Shown here: positions 26,272 through 37,954 of the stretch, piece after piece | Position numbering within the stretch: position 1 is the stretch's first letter | Layout: every line of letters begins with the position of its first letter | Assembly: GCA_008360975.2 (NCBI GenBank) | Contig: CM039184.1 | Location: 35,203,797-35,267,796 of the forward strand | Source of the DNA: Lichenostomus cassidix | Taxonomy: Eukaryota > Chordata > Aves > Passeriformes > Meliphagidae | Reading direction: 5' to 3' | DNA: 64,000 nt | Position numbers and translations under genes: made by a program | Notes under the pieces: model-generated | Told to the model about the DNA's origin: nothing | The model's input: only the letters and a program-made list of their open reading frames with translations | The model's database searches: none

Positions 26272-26439
26272 GACAAAACTTTGTTCCATCCGGTAAGCAG
26301 CAGCTGCATAGATTGCAACCCAGCTGAGAAGAAGATTTTCATGAACAGATGTGATCCTTTATCTGAAACTCAACAGTGGATTTTTGAACATATAAATATG
26401 ACTGTTTTAGAAAAATTTAACAGCAAGGCCAGTTCCTAG
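26272..26439 (+). CDS. GALNTL6: GALNTL6 terminal coding exon: lectin gamma repeat and stop
   Basis: The coding part is 168 bp, 55 codons plus TAG at 26437-26439, entered in phase 0 after CTGTAG. It begins [20 protein letters not shown] and ends [11 protein letters not shown]. It supplies the gamma repeat, with CID in the CLD position and TQQW as the QxW motif. The tail [10 protein letters not shown] is shared by GALNT10 and GALNTL6; the [12 protein letters not shown] stretch fits GALNTL6. INMT contains a potential N-glycosylation sequon (Asn-Met-Thr). Together the four exons encode 218 residues with no frameshift or premature stop, so the gene appears intact here. Confidence 0.95.
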   Translation, partial: DKTLFHPVSSSCIDCNPAEKKIFMNRCDPLSETQQWIFEHINMTVLEKFNSKASS

Positions 26440-26734
26440 AAGGAAAAAAAGAGAAAAAATGAACACACCTATTTGCATACAGACTGCAGACTACATTTTC
26501 GCCAGCATCTGGGTCAAAGGAGTCAGGAATTAAATTTCCTAGATCCAGGAAATCTGTTCTGAGGATTAAGAAAATGCCACAGCAAGAGCCAGCAGGCTGT
26601 CCTTGTGGATATACAGTATCTGGAGAACTTGGCCAAGAGCCTCACCGGATGCTGCTGAGAACTTCAGGATGAAAATTCCCTTGCTGGTCAAGGGAAAAAC
26701 TTTGTTTTAAAACTGTTTAAAAGTACTCCAAGTT

Positions 26735-26740
26735 AATAAA
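26735..26740 (+). terminator. GALNTL6: AATAAA polyadenylation signal, proximal candidate
   Basis: A canonical hexamer lies about 295 bp after the stop codon. The downstream 30 bases are A-rich and show no clear GU-rich element, so use is uncertain. Confidence 0.4.
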
Positions 26741-26949
26741 GTAAAACAAAACTCTAGAGTTTCTCAGGTCAAATCCTGCTGTAGTGAGTAGCTCAGAACA
26801 GACGGTATAATTTGGGATGGGTTTATGGTGTGCATGATGCCTACAGGAACCTGAAGAAATCCCAGGTTTTAGAATTGAACATGCTGGTAGAAGGATAATG
26901 ATGTCCCAGCACTCCCTAGACAAGATATATGCTCCGTTGATGTTCTCTT

Positions 26950-26955
26950 AATAAA
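26950..26955 (+). terminator. GALNTL6: AATAAA polyadenylation signal, middle candidate
   Basis: A canonical hexamer is followed within a few bases by the G/T-rich sequence GGTTGGGTT and later GCAGGTTT, resembling a downstream GU element. Confidence 0.45.
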
Positions 26956-27090
26956 AGGTTGGGTTAAGCAGGTTTAACCCTCAAAACTGCTGCAATTAAT
27001 TTTGAATACCTCCCTTTTACATTCCATTCATTACCAAAATAGGAATGGTAGAAATCTTAGGGTCTAGAATTACACTGTAGTGAAGCATGA

Positions 27091-27096
27091 AATAAA
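27091..27096 (+). terminator. GALNTL6: AATAAA polyadenylation signal, distal candidate
   Basis: A canonical hexamer has a TGTA element (27076-27079), the CFIm-type upstream motif, just before it and the T/G-rich TGTATGGTTTTG shortly after. This is the best arrangement of the three. Confidence 0.5.
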
Positions 27097-27115
27097 CTGT
27101 ATGGTTTTGCCCTCA

Positions 27116-30100
27116 CATTTTCCCCCTTCAGGAAAAAAAAGCAAAGCAATCAAATTTCTATATATGATATATTTAGCAATTGTGATTCAAATCCCATTGT
27201 CACACAAGGTGAGATTTTTTTTCGTGACAACTATAACAGCAGCAGCTGCAGGATAATGGAAGGCTTGTGGACTAGCTATCTTTTCTAAAGGTAGAATCCT
27301 TACCAACATATAAATTAAATTGAAAATAGGCTGGGGAAAAAAATCAGAAGAGTGGGAAATAATTGCATACTGCATGCTGAACTAGGTTAGTCAAATTAAT
27401 ATTGGTATGCTGCCATCACCTAAAAGCATGCTGACTTCCTGCTGTGCAGCTTAAAAGATCTTGCAGTACTCTTGACACATAGGAGTGGAGAGAAAAATTG
27501 ACAGGAAATCAGTTGGGTGTTTTCAGAGTTTTTGAAATCTGTGATGGAAGTCGTGAACTTTCCAGAGTTAGCAAGTGAATGGTGTTTGTAGATGTCATGA
27601 GGAAACAAAGTGCACGCAAGTCACGCGTTTGGTACTTTAGGCATAGGCACCATTCAGGGTAATGCAGACTTATATCACACTGATGATCATGATGGGTCCT
27701 TCAGACCCATCAAGCTGTTGGGGAGAGAGGCCTCTAAAACATGTTAGGGAGCGTGACTATGGTTCTCCTCAGTTCATACTGATGTGTGGAACGTGACTGA
27801 TGACTTTGCGATTGTTCAAGGTAAGAGCAAGTATAAATTTATGTCAAGTAAATATGTGGCTTGCTTTTGCTTGAAAGATGAATTCACAGATGAAAGCACC
27901 ACAAATGTATATAGATCACATCCGCTGTGCTATAACTCCTTTCAGGTTCCAAAAATAACATTTGTAATTAAGTTGCTTCTTTTGATTGCTGGTGAGGTGG
28001 CTGACTAACCAAAACACTGATGTGCAATCTACCCTGTTTTAAGGGAATGCAGAATGACTATGTTTTGTTTATTTCTCCTTAAGCTCTGTTTATGCACAAA
28101 GAGCATTGATTGCATCCAGAGGATGGTTCTAGTACCAGTGTCCGATTTTATGGCAGCATCTTGTGATGCAGATCATATGAAAGTTTTAGGAGGGGAATGA
28201 GGTCCGGTAGCATTCAGGAGTCATGCACTCGGGAAATTGTGAAATTTCCGATATATTGAGCAATTGCTAAAAGTTATTGAAGAGATATTTGAGCTAGTTT
28301 AAAGGGATGTGTCCATAAAATTCTCATTTTATGATTTAAAAATGTGAGCTTGTTTAAGTATTGTTTAAATTTAATTTGAAGATATGGTGTGCTCGGGAGC
28401 TGAAGCAATAAGGTTATGGTATGCAGGCTTGTTTAGCTGTCAGTACACAGAACCAGAGTAGTCACTGCAAACTGTCAGCTTTCCCAGATGGGGTGTTCGC
28501 AGCATCATCTATTTGCAGCCTGAACATGAGGGAAAGAAAGTTTGGGAAGAGAAGAAAATGGCTGCCTCAACTATAAATGCAGCCCTCACGCTGCTGATTG
28601 TAACTGGCCCCAAACTGTTAGTCCTGGAAGCAACGCTGTATGCCCAAAATAGAGAGGCAAAGAAGGATTGCTAAACCAGAGCAGATTGGTAGGTTTATAT
28701 CATTCAGTGTCTGCATCTCAGTGGTCTGATTTTGAGATGTCTGATGGGGAACTAGGCTGCTGTTAGGGCAAAGAAATTCTATACCTTTTACAGCCCTTGT
28801 TGAGTCATATTGCGCAGCACCTTACATGCCAAAGGAAACCTTCCACTTACTTGTAGCTGTTCACAAATTGTAAACTCTAGCAGTAATTGTCAGAAAACAA
28901 TCCGTAAGACTTATAGTCAGATGTTGTGAGGAAAGAGAACAGTCCTTTCCTTGCACAGGACTCCTTCAACAAATGTTTTATTAATAATAAATGATCATTG
29001 CTACCTTTCAGTTAAAAGTCTGTCTTGGGTGTTCTCCAAATGTTCCACTGATAAGAGTATTTCATTACTAATTTATCATTCAGAATTTCTTTAATTGTTC
29101 CTGCAATCATATCTTTTCCACCCAATAAACTTCTGAACAATTCAGTAGGTTGGAGAGACATATCTTCCTCTCATATTTCTCCAGGAGCGTTTAACTCTAA
29201 CATGTGTTCCTTCAAAAGACTATGAAATTTCTTCACAGATTTTTTTTTAAACACCAGTTAATTCTGAACGTATTTTAAATGTAGTGCACAGGTGGCATTA
29301 GCTGATGTGGGCTCATCCTTTCAGTGGAGCTATACTGATTTCTCCAACTAATGACTGGCTTCATTTTTTTTTCAATTAATTATTTTATAGCTTTAATCAA
29401 GATGCCTGAAAATAAGATCTTTGTATCTTAAAGAGTTCATTGACATCTACCCTAATTTTTTTTCCATTTAAGGTTATCTGACCTCTTTTTTGTGGCCAAC
29501 AAATTACTATAACTGGAGAGAGTAACTGGACAAACTGAAATAAACTCCAGGTGCAACTAAAATTCTAAAATCACCCATCTTTCCCTGCTCCAGAATCTAA
29601 ACTAAACAGAGGCCTTGGGGGACAAGGTTTAAAAGAGAGGAGGAGCTGGGAAACAAAGCCTTTCATGTGTTGGAGAGCAGCCTTGTTGCAGAGACATGAG
29701 TTCACTTTTCATTGGCCACAGTCTTATTTCAGAAAAATGAGATTGCTTTAGAACAAATGTTTCTGCAACAGTACGGATATTTTAATGATATAATGCATTA
29801 TTCCTGAGTGTTATCCATTTTTTAATAAATGGTCTCTAGCTGCTGTACTAAGTCTGCCTCATGATAAAGATAGACTAAGCTTGAAAGGAATCTGGCAAGC
29901 ACTTAACAACCTTTGATTACTGGCAATTTACCAGGCATCAATGTCTCCAGTGATCTTAGTAAAATCGGATGCCACAGAGGATCAGAAGAAATATGTATAA
30001 ATAGATTGACCAAATTGATTACATAGGTTGCACTTCTGCAGGAGTGGATGATACCTTTGTTAAAAAAAAGAATCATAATCACAATTCATTTGCATTTTCA

Positions 30101-33100
30101 CTGATAACTTCTGCAAGGGACTGAGTGAGGGGGATCCTTTTAGCCTACCTGGATGGATTGGGAATGGAGCATTTTAGGAAGGGAGTACTGGGAAGCTTTC
30201 ACCGAGGCTGATGCCAGGGTTGCATCCATTTGCTATTTAAAGAGCATCTGTAATGCTGTTAACCCAGTGCATTTCAAGAGAATACAGCAGGTATGTTAAA
30301 AAAAAAGGGAATGTGGTAATGGTTTTATTTCTCTTTTTTAATCCATTAAGATTGTTAGGTAAATAATTTCAAAGCCCTCAAAAAAAAAAAAAAAAACAAC
30401 AGGCTGATCAGAAATAACTTTTTTATAGCTGGTATTAATATTATAATATTCATTAATTCCTTTGTGTAACCCCCTTCCAAATCTGTTCCATATCCTCTTA
30501 GAAAGAATACAAGGGTCCAAGAGTGCTTTTACATAACATTTTCAGTATATTGCCCTGTGTGAAAGTTTTGAGAAGCCTTTTAAAAATAAGCAAATATAAA
30601 CCAAAAGGTAACAAAAAACCCCAAAGAAAAATACCTGACTATTATGTCTAGTGCGCCAAGCAATTTTGCTAAACTTGTGCTAAAATAGTATCTTTCAACT
30701 GGAAAATTTTAGATTAATAAGTAATGGAGTTATTAAATCTTCATTGTGTAGTGCTTTGTATTTAAGTTTTTTAATTTTTAAAAAAATGTAGTGGATTTGT
30801 GTGGTTAGTTGCTGCCAGGGTTTTTGTTTTAACCACATATAATACATAAATCTGTTCTTTGGTCTCCTGAAATATTTCTCTCCTCATGTTTCCTGGTTAT
30901 AATCCTGAATGCACTGGATTTAAGAAAATCCAAACATGAAAAAACCCTCTAAAAAGTAAGAAATAGATGTAAAAACAAATAATGAGAAAGTTTAGCTAGA
31001 GATGTTCAGAGAATGCATCACATTTCCAAAGATTCAGCAGCATTCAGAAAATATATTTGCTCTGTGCAATGGTTTTCTGTTCTTTCAGTGTATCATTAAT
31101 ATCAGTGGTACTACTCCTGGGGCAGGACATCTGAAACTAGTGTTACTAGCACTTGGACAGCATGGTGCCAGAGGGGAAAATAATCTAGGAACAGCTTCTG
31201 AAAAAATTGCTTTCAAACATTGCAAATGGGTATGCCTTAAGATCTTCATTGTTTATAAGGTTTCTATTATCTTAGTATTTTTTTCTTTTTTTATAGGACC
31301 TTGCAGTGCAGTATATGCTTTAGTGGGTCTTATGGAAACAATGCAGAAAACAGGGAAACATAGAGGATGTGGGTTAAAACAATAATAATTTGTGGTTACC
31401 CAAAGATGTGTTTACCAAAGCACTGTCCGGCAGGTTAATTATACACAAAGAGAAATTTGTATATTTTGTGCGGCCACTTTGGTAGGTCCCAGCTTCACAC
31501 AACAGATGAATAAGAAAGAGCCTTACAAAGTGGGCCGGCAGAAAAGCTTGTACTCGGTAAAAGATGCAGAAAAAAACTCAGAATGATCCATTTTAGTGAA
31601 GCAGATGAATAAGACATCGAGCTAGGTATCATGGACAGTGTACAGGATGTGAGGGAAGCTGCAGTGAGGCAAGTCTGGTGAGTGATACTATCTTAAAGAT
31701 ACTAAGACATAAGAAAACTTGGTCCTCATTAACCTTAGTCCTCATTAATCTTTGCAGGATCCCTAACACTGTCAAAGTATTAGTTGATTTAATTAAGTTA
31801 ATCCTTCATCTCTCCCGCTAAATGACTCAACCTGGAAGGAACCCCAGTCCAAGCAAATTTCTGTTGATCACTCCAGAGCATCTAATCAGCAAAAGATACC
31901 ACTAGGTACAGTTTTGTCAAAAACTCCAAGTGGCACCAGAGCTAAAACAATTTTATCAGCCCGAAAGATCTGTAGGCCTCTGGCATCCCTCTGTGAGAAA
32001 AGATTTCACTTGCCTAAAGTAGTGATTGATGGTAATGATCCTAGATTAAGAAGATCAAGAATTGTGAGCTTTCAAGGAGGTGAAAGGCCAAATGCTAAGA
32101 TTAGGAGTTGGCAGTTTAATTGAGAGAGGAAGGAGGAAATAGGTGGTAAAAGGGAAAAAGTAGGAATTGGATTTAATTCTGTATATAAAGGAAGTATGAC
32201 CTACAAGGGTCAGCCACTGATAATTTTGGATACCTCTGCATAGCAGGGCTTGCATGTTTATTTCTATCACAAATATTCAGGAATTGAGGAGCAATCAAGT
32301 CCTCTTGCAAAGACTTAAATTTACAATAAAGCAAACTGCCTAATCTGAAATGCATTGATTGTGAAATACATGATCACAACAGAGAAAAGCTTTGCTGGAC
32401 TCCAAGCTTGTTCTGAGTTTTCCACCAAAGGTATGTGTGTGTGTCCCTGAAAATACTTTTTGGGTAGTATGTAGAAGCAGGACATTATGATCCACTGTTT
32501 TACTTCAGTTTAATATTTCTCTCTATCTCAGGCTTTTTTGAAAGAGGAAAAGTCGTTAGCTAATATTCCTAGGAATTGTCAACTTGCATCAGTGTGAAGT
32601 TGCTCTGCCTAATCCCTTTGTGGATCAAGATAACAAGTGTTTCTGTTTGGACATCACATACAGCACAAAAAAAAAAAAGAACATTGTGGCTCTGCCTTCA
32701 TGGCTCCTTGCAACATTCACCTCTTTTATGCATTTCGGTTTTTTTAGTGGGTGGTTTTTTTCCTTTTTGACGTTTCTTCCCTTCTGCTGACTCCCTATCT
32801 GCCAGATTATGCCACAATTCTGGTTCTCTTTCTTCCCACCTTTCTGATCTGTGCCAAAGGTGTTTCTGCTATTGCAGATCCCTTCCTCAAGATAAGAGTG
32901 ACTAAAGCTGCCTTGATCTTGGCATGGCAGAGCTACAAGCCCTTCTGCCTTGGAGTACATGGCATGTTCTAACAGAGGGATGGGGAGGAGGAAGGCACCT
33001 GAGACAGGAGAATTTCTGTACTTACGGGCCAATCTCACCACAGATATTGTCCATGGAAGAGTTTTATAGCCCATAGCATAGACAAACATCTTTGAGGGAG

Positions 33101-33860
33101 AAAATTGCATTGGTGATCTACTTCTTCACCTATTTTCAAAATTTGGTGCTGCCCAAAGAGGGGAGTATGTAAGAACAGGAAGCATTTTATTCAGGGGATA
33201 TACTTTGTGCAAATATTTAGAAGCAGCTGAACTTATTCTTGACTTTAAGTTTTTAACTTTTGATTATCCCTACTGAGCTAACATAGATAGAAGGAACCGA
33301 AGAGACTTATATTAAAAAGTGGTTTGTGTAAGCCACCGAGGGGTCATAACAACTTCAACTGACGGCATTATTCCAAATCTGAAGCGGATGTGTAGTCTGT
33401 GATGAGTGCTTGATACAGGTTAACCTCTAGTCAAGCTCCAGGGTCAGAGGGGCTTTATTTACAAAAAGACAGATTGCCCAATGTGCAGCAGCTTTTGCTT
33501 ACAGATGTTCAGGGCTCTAGTTTATTCCCCAGCATGACAGCAAAATCAATATCTATAATGATTCCCATTATCAAAGCAGCATTTGCAGAGATGGCAGTAA
33601 AACATCGCCTTTTCCCTCCTACTAGAAGAGAATCCTTTCACTGTTTTCTCGTATGTCTTTATGCACCTCCAGAGTAATTTATTTGTAATGAATAAAAGTT
33701 ATGGATAAAAGTTATACCCCATACCTTCAGTAAACGAGTTCCTAGGAAATCAGAATACCAGTGTAAAGGCTGTACAAATGCACTGTCCAAAGGATTGTCA
33801 GCCAAGGAATGGGGATTTCATACAAAAGGAAAATAAGACTCCCTTAATAGACATGATCTG
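27116..33860. other. Intergenic sequence after GALNTL6
   Basis: This is unique AT-rich DNA with short chance open frames and a poly(A) run at 30380-30396. The longest open frames (for example 31002-31385 on +, 32625-33110 on -) resemble no protein I know and lack supporting gene structure. I see no RNA gene or transposon here. Confidence 0.7.
30380..30396. repeat. Poly(A) tract, 17 bp
   Basis: This is an uninterrupted A-run in intergenic DNA with no visible transposon attached. Confidence 0.85.
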
Positions 33861-34348
33861 GCCATGTGCACTTTCAGCCCAGAAAACCGATCATGTCCTG
33901 GGCTGCACCAAAAACAGTGTGGCCAGCAGGGTGAAGGAGGGGATTCTGCCACTCTGCTCTGGTGAGACCCCACCTGCAGTGCTGCATCCAGCTCTGGGGT
34001 CCCCAGCACAGGAAGGACATGGACCTGATGAAGTGAGTGCAGAGCAGGGTCACCAAGTTAATTACAGGGACTGAACACCTCTCCAGTGAGGAAAGGCTGA
34101 GAGGATTGGGATTGTCAAGCCTGGTAAAGAGAAGGCTAAATTCTTTACTGTGAGGATGGTGAGGTACTGGCATGGGCTGCCCAGAGAAGTTGTGGATGCC
34201 CCATACCTGGACCTGTTGAAGGGCAGGTTGGATGGAGCTCTGAGCAACCTGTCTTATGGAAGGTGTCCCTGTCCACAGCAGGGGAGTTGGAGTGAGATGA
34301 TCTTTGATCATCCTTCCAACCCAAACCACTCTATGTTTCTATGATTCT
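33861..34348 (+). mobile_element. CR1 LINE 3' end with an internal deletion
   Basis: This is the longest CR1 copy here, about 490 bp. It contains CCTGGGCTGCACCAAAA, GTGGCCAGCAGGGTGAAGG, CAGCTCTGGGGTCCCCAGCA, GGAAAGGCTGAGAGGATTGG, CTGCCCAGAGAAGTTGTGG, and the terminal CTATGTTTCTATGATTCT repeat. Compared with the family pattern I know, a block is missing where AAGAGAAGGCT (to about 34137) jumps directly to AAATTCTTTACTGTGAGG. The missing part normally holds the segment around CTTCCAGTACCT. The copy is non-coding and 5'-truncated. Confidence 0.92.
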
Positions 34349-35985
34349 AAAGTTTGTTTTCCTGTCATATCAACCTCCAAATTGCAGCTACTGCTCTAGA
34401 TCAAAACATATCATGGTAATCTACACGTGGAAGGATAATGGTGCATCAGGCCTCTGCTGCCAGTTTTTGATACATATCTGTAGCATGTATATATAAACCT
34501 GTTTGTTGGGGTTGGAGGGTGTTCTGCACCGTTATTATCCTGGCAAGGGTTACATTCCTTCCAACTTTGGCCTGACCTGCAGTTTTCCACCTCAAACCTG
34601 TAGTTTTTCTTGTTGGTTGAAGTAGTTTGATACTGCGCAGCTCTCCGGGTGATGTGGTTCATTGCACATCTCTCAACACCTCACAGCAGTCCAGTCCGCA
34701 TAAACACCCACACACACTTATTGGTAAGAAGTGCTAAGTAGCAAAATAGAAATATGTGGTCCCTTCTAAGCCTCTGGGATGCTTCTAGTTATCAACTACT
34801 CTTTCTGATGGTCAGAGTATTTTCCAGGCATCTCTGTGAATAAACACACTTTCCTGCAGGTATCCTGCAAAATATCCATTTCTCTCACTTTTCTGAGAGT
34901 CTGGAATTACAGCCTTCACTTGCTGTTGAACAACATTCAGGACAAAAAATTTCCTGGCAATTCAACTATTATAAACTATATATAAAGGGCCAAGAAGAAC
35001 AGGAGACAACTTTGCGAAGTCCCTGTCCAATGTCCCAGTGGGCAAGACACCGAGTAATGAGCTGGGCTGATAGGCAGCTAGTAGAGATCAATCAGTAAAT
35101 AAGATGGAGTTGTCTAATTGTCTGTGAATCAAGGTCAAATTATTTGGTTGTTATGATTTAGGAAATATAGCTCTCTAAAAAAATGGGGGAAATATTTTCA
35201 GGTGTGTGCATTTGAAGTATTATACAATAGAATGCAATTAGTAATACATACATTATAATTAGTAAAAGTAAAACATACACTTCTGTGCTGACTAGTCTGA
35301 GATAGTTGGCTTAGATGTTATTGAACAACAGCTGTAGAAACTTTGACCAACTTACTGATGCATTAAAATAATGTTTTCAGGACTTGCTTAAAGAATTTAC
35401 AGAGAGCACATGCCTGTAAATTTCTGGACTGTAATTAAGAAGCTGAACTATGGAATAAAAATTGTACACCTGTCCTATTTTATATTTGGATGTATTATGT
35501 TACAGGATACAAAGTAAAAGATTGCTAAACAGCAGTTTAAAAAAAAATTACCATTATCTGAATGAATAAATACCTCTCAGAAGCTACAGCATAAATTTTT
35601 CAGTTTGTTGTACATCTACTGTTGCTAAAATAACCTGCTGTGTCAGGTGGGTGAAGAGCTGGACAAGCTCAACCAGCTGCAGGGCTGCCCAGGGCCATAC
35701 GGCTGCTCTCGTTCCCACAGCTCCAGCCATGCCAACTGTGTAAGATCAACAGGAAGAGAAAACAAAGTCCTCCCCTTTAACTCTGTTAGCTCTGGCAATA
35801 TTCTAAATCATGTCTTGAATGGCCACCGAAATAAGAGACATAGAGAAGTGAGGACAAAACAGTTGTACACACATAATAGTCCTCAAGTGTGTAGGTAAGT
35901 GTCTGACAAGGAAGCATTGGAAAAGTTTGTGAGGACTTAATTCCAGTAAAAAGTTCTGTAAGTTAAGGTTTATTTGTCCCACTTC

Positions 35986-36001
35986 CACACACACACACAC
36001 A
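35986..36001. repeat. CA dinucleotide microsatellite
   Basis: This is a CA repeat of about eight units, short but potentially polymorphic. Confidence 0.8.
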
Positions 36002-37915
36002 AAAAATTTAAAAACCAACAAAGGAACAACAAAAAAACCCCCTAGAAATTCCCAGCACCACTAGTTCTCCTACCTGCAATTGATAAGACATAAAATACAT
36101 CATCTTCATAAAAAGGATTAACTGCAGAAGTTTAAGAGTCATATAGAAGAACAGTATTAGTCAATCAACCATCTTCAAAGACTGAGGAAGAAAGAGTTGA
36201 TTATTATCTATTATTTATCTTCAAAAGATTTTTTTTTTAATTTCTGTCTCTTTACTTTGACTCCTATAACTTAATTTTATGCATAGCCATACACTTCAGT
36301 TCTTCAGTGCTGTACCTCTATCCTAAACCTTCTAAATTCGTTGGTTAAATCCATCCCTGACATCTACTACGTATGGCAGAGCTGTGCTAGGATTTAAGTG
36401 GACACGATCTAATTTTTATTTGTGTCTGAGGGAGCAGTTAAAATTAACATTTCTTCCAATAACCTCTGACAATCAAAACTATCAAGACTTAGAGAACTAT
36501 AAGCATGCATTGAAAATATGCTCCTTGTCTAGATGGCTTAAAAAGATACTGTAGTCAAGTGCAAACTGAACACAGCCCAATCAGAAAAAAAAAAAATGTT
36601 GTTTCCTACCTAACTTTTCCACTTAAACTGTTTGGGGCTAATTTTTTACAGGCAGTTCTACTGAACAAACTTTTGTAAATATCTTCGCACTGAAATGGTG
36701 ATATAACAACCAAACAAATTACAAGTCAGGGGGTTTTAATGAATAACTAAAGCTTCTGTCAAGTTCCTAAAGAGACTGGAGTCATTAACATTACAGGCAT
36801 GACCCTTGGCAAGGGAGCAACTAGGAACAAAGAAGAATTATTATTAAAAGAACAATAAAGTGTTTGAGATACATCAAGATCAATTAGGCATTAGTTTTAA
36901 TGTAGCCTAAAGTTAAAAGCCGTAAAAGAACAGAGAATTTTCCCATTTGCATCATTTAAAGTTCACAGCCCAAGGAAAATACGATGTATAAAGAAACCAG
37001 AGAGCCTTATGAGAATTGTGTGTCAATTATCTAATTACCTTTGATAACATCAGGTGTAAACTTTCAAGGAAAAAGCTTTAAAGAGCTCTTGCAGGTACGA
37101 GTGTATTGGGAGAGTAATCAGACTTGTTGCAGAGAGAAGAGAAAGGAGAAGGAACTGCATCGTGTTCTGAAATGAATGCCCTGTCCCTGGTTGCAAGGAG
37201 CAGTGAGGGACAAGTTACACAACAGTTACTGGAGCCTGGTTATCAACTCCAAATGCAGCTTCTCAGCATGAGAACAGGGACGAGGACAGTGGGCAAGTTT
37301 CTGCTTTGTCTTTTACTTCAAGGCTGAGATGCTGCCATGTATTCCTGCTAGTCAAGAAGGAGAGAATCCAAACCTGGCTCCTACCTCCTGGCCTCCCTGC
37401 CTTTGCAATGCCTGTGGATGCGGAAGGGTGAGAACAGGGTGTGATCCTCTTGGCCGGGCAGCTCCTTGCAGAGGTAGGAGAGCTCCCTGACATAGAGGTC
37501 GGTGGCATTGACAAGATCTCAGCCTACAGACACAGCCCCACCTTAGGGCTTGCATAGGGAAGCTGCCCTTGAATTCCTATCATGGAAAGGCTGTCCACCA
37601 CCAGATTGTGCAATAGCTCTGCGCATTAGCTGATCACTAGTGGTGCTTACATCCCTGCTTCTCTGGCTGGTAATTCCCTGCACCAGTTGGAGGAGTGTTG
37701 CCTGCCTGCACAATGGGAATGGCTTTGAGATCTGGACAACCCGCTGCCCCAGCCAGATAAGGAGATGTGTCTGCACTCCTGCTCAGCACCAGTGTCTCCC
37801 CTCTGATTTTTGAAGGGAAATTGCAGTGACTTCTTCAACTGGAGGCCTTGGTGAGTAGATGCAGAAGAGGGGTGTCTGGTGGGAGGTTTGTATTTGGAAG
37901 ATTACTCTAATTGGC

Positions 37916-37954
37916 TTTTTTTTTGTTTGTTTGTTTGTTTGCTTGCTTGCTTTT
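37916..37954. repeat. TTTG/TTGC tetranucleotide microsatellite
   Basis: A T-run is followed by GTTT units, then TTGC units. The change of unit within one array suggests stepwise mutation and slippage. Confidence 0.85.

Larger units (their letters stand above)
26440..27115 (+). other. GALNTL6: GALNTL6 3' UTR (extent estimated)
   Basis: The 3' UTR begins directly after the stop codon. Three canonical AATAAA hexamers lie within 660 bp, and the true end cannot be read from the sequence alone. I place the distal limit just after the third hexamer because it has the best surroundings. A longer UTR is possible; another AATAAA lies near 28987. Confidence 0.55.

Noticed and set aside
6591..26439. GALNT10 as the identity of the first gene
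   Set aside because: The subgroup is the same, but the lectin exons agree better with GALNTL6 as I recall it, and adjacency to GALNT7 is the arrangement of GALNTL6, not GALNT10.
32625..33110. 161-codon minus-strand frame in intergenic DNA
   Set aside because: There is no recognised family. Part of it translates an A-run (poly-Phe), and a chance frame is the simplest explanation.
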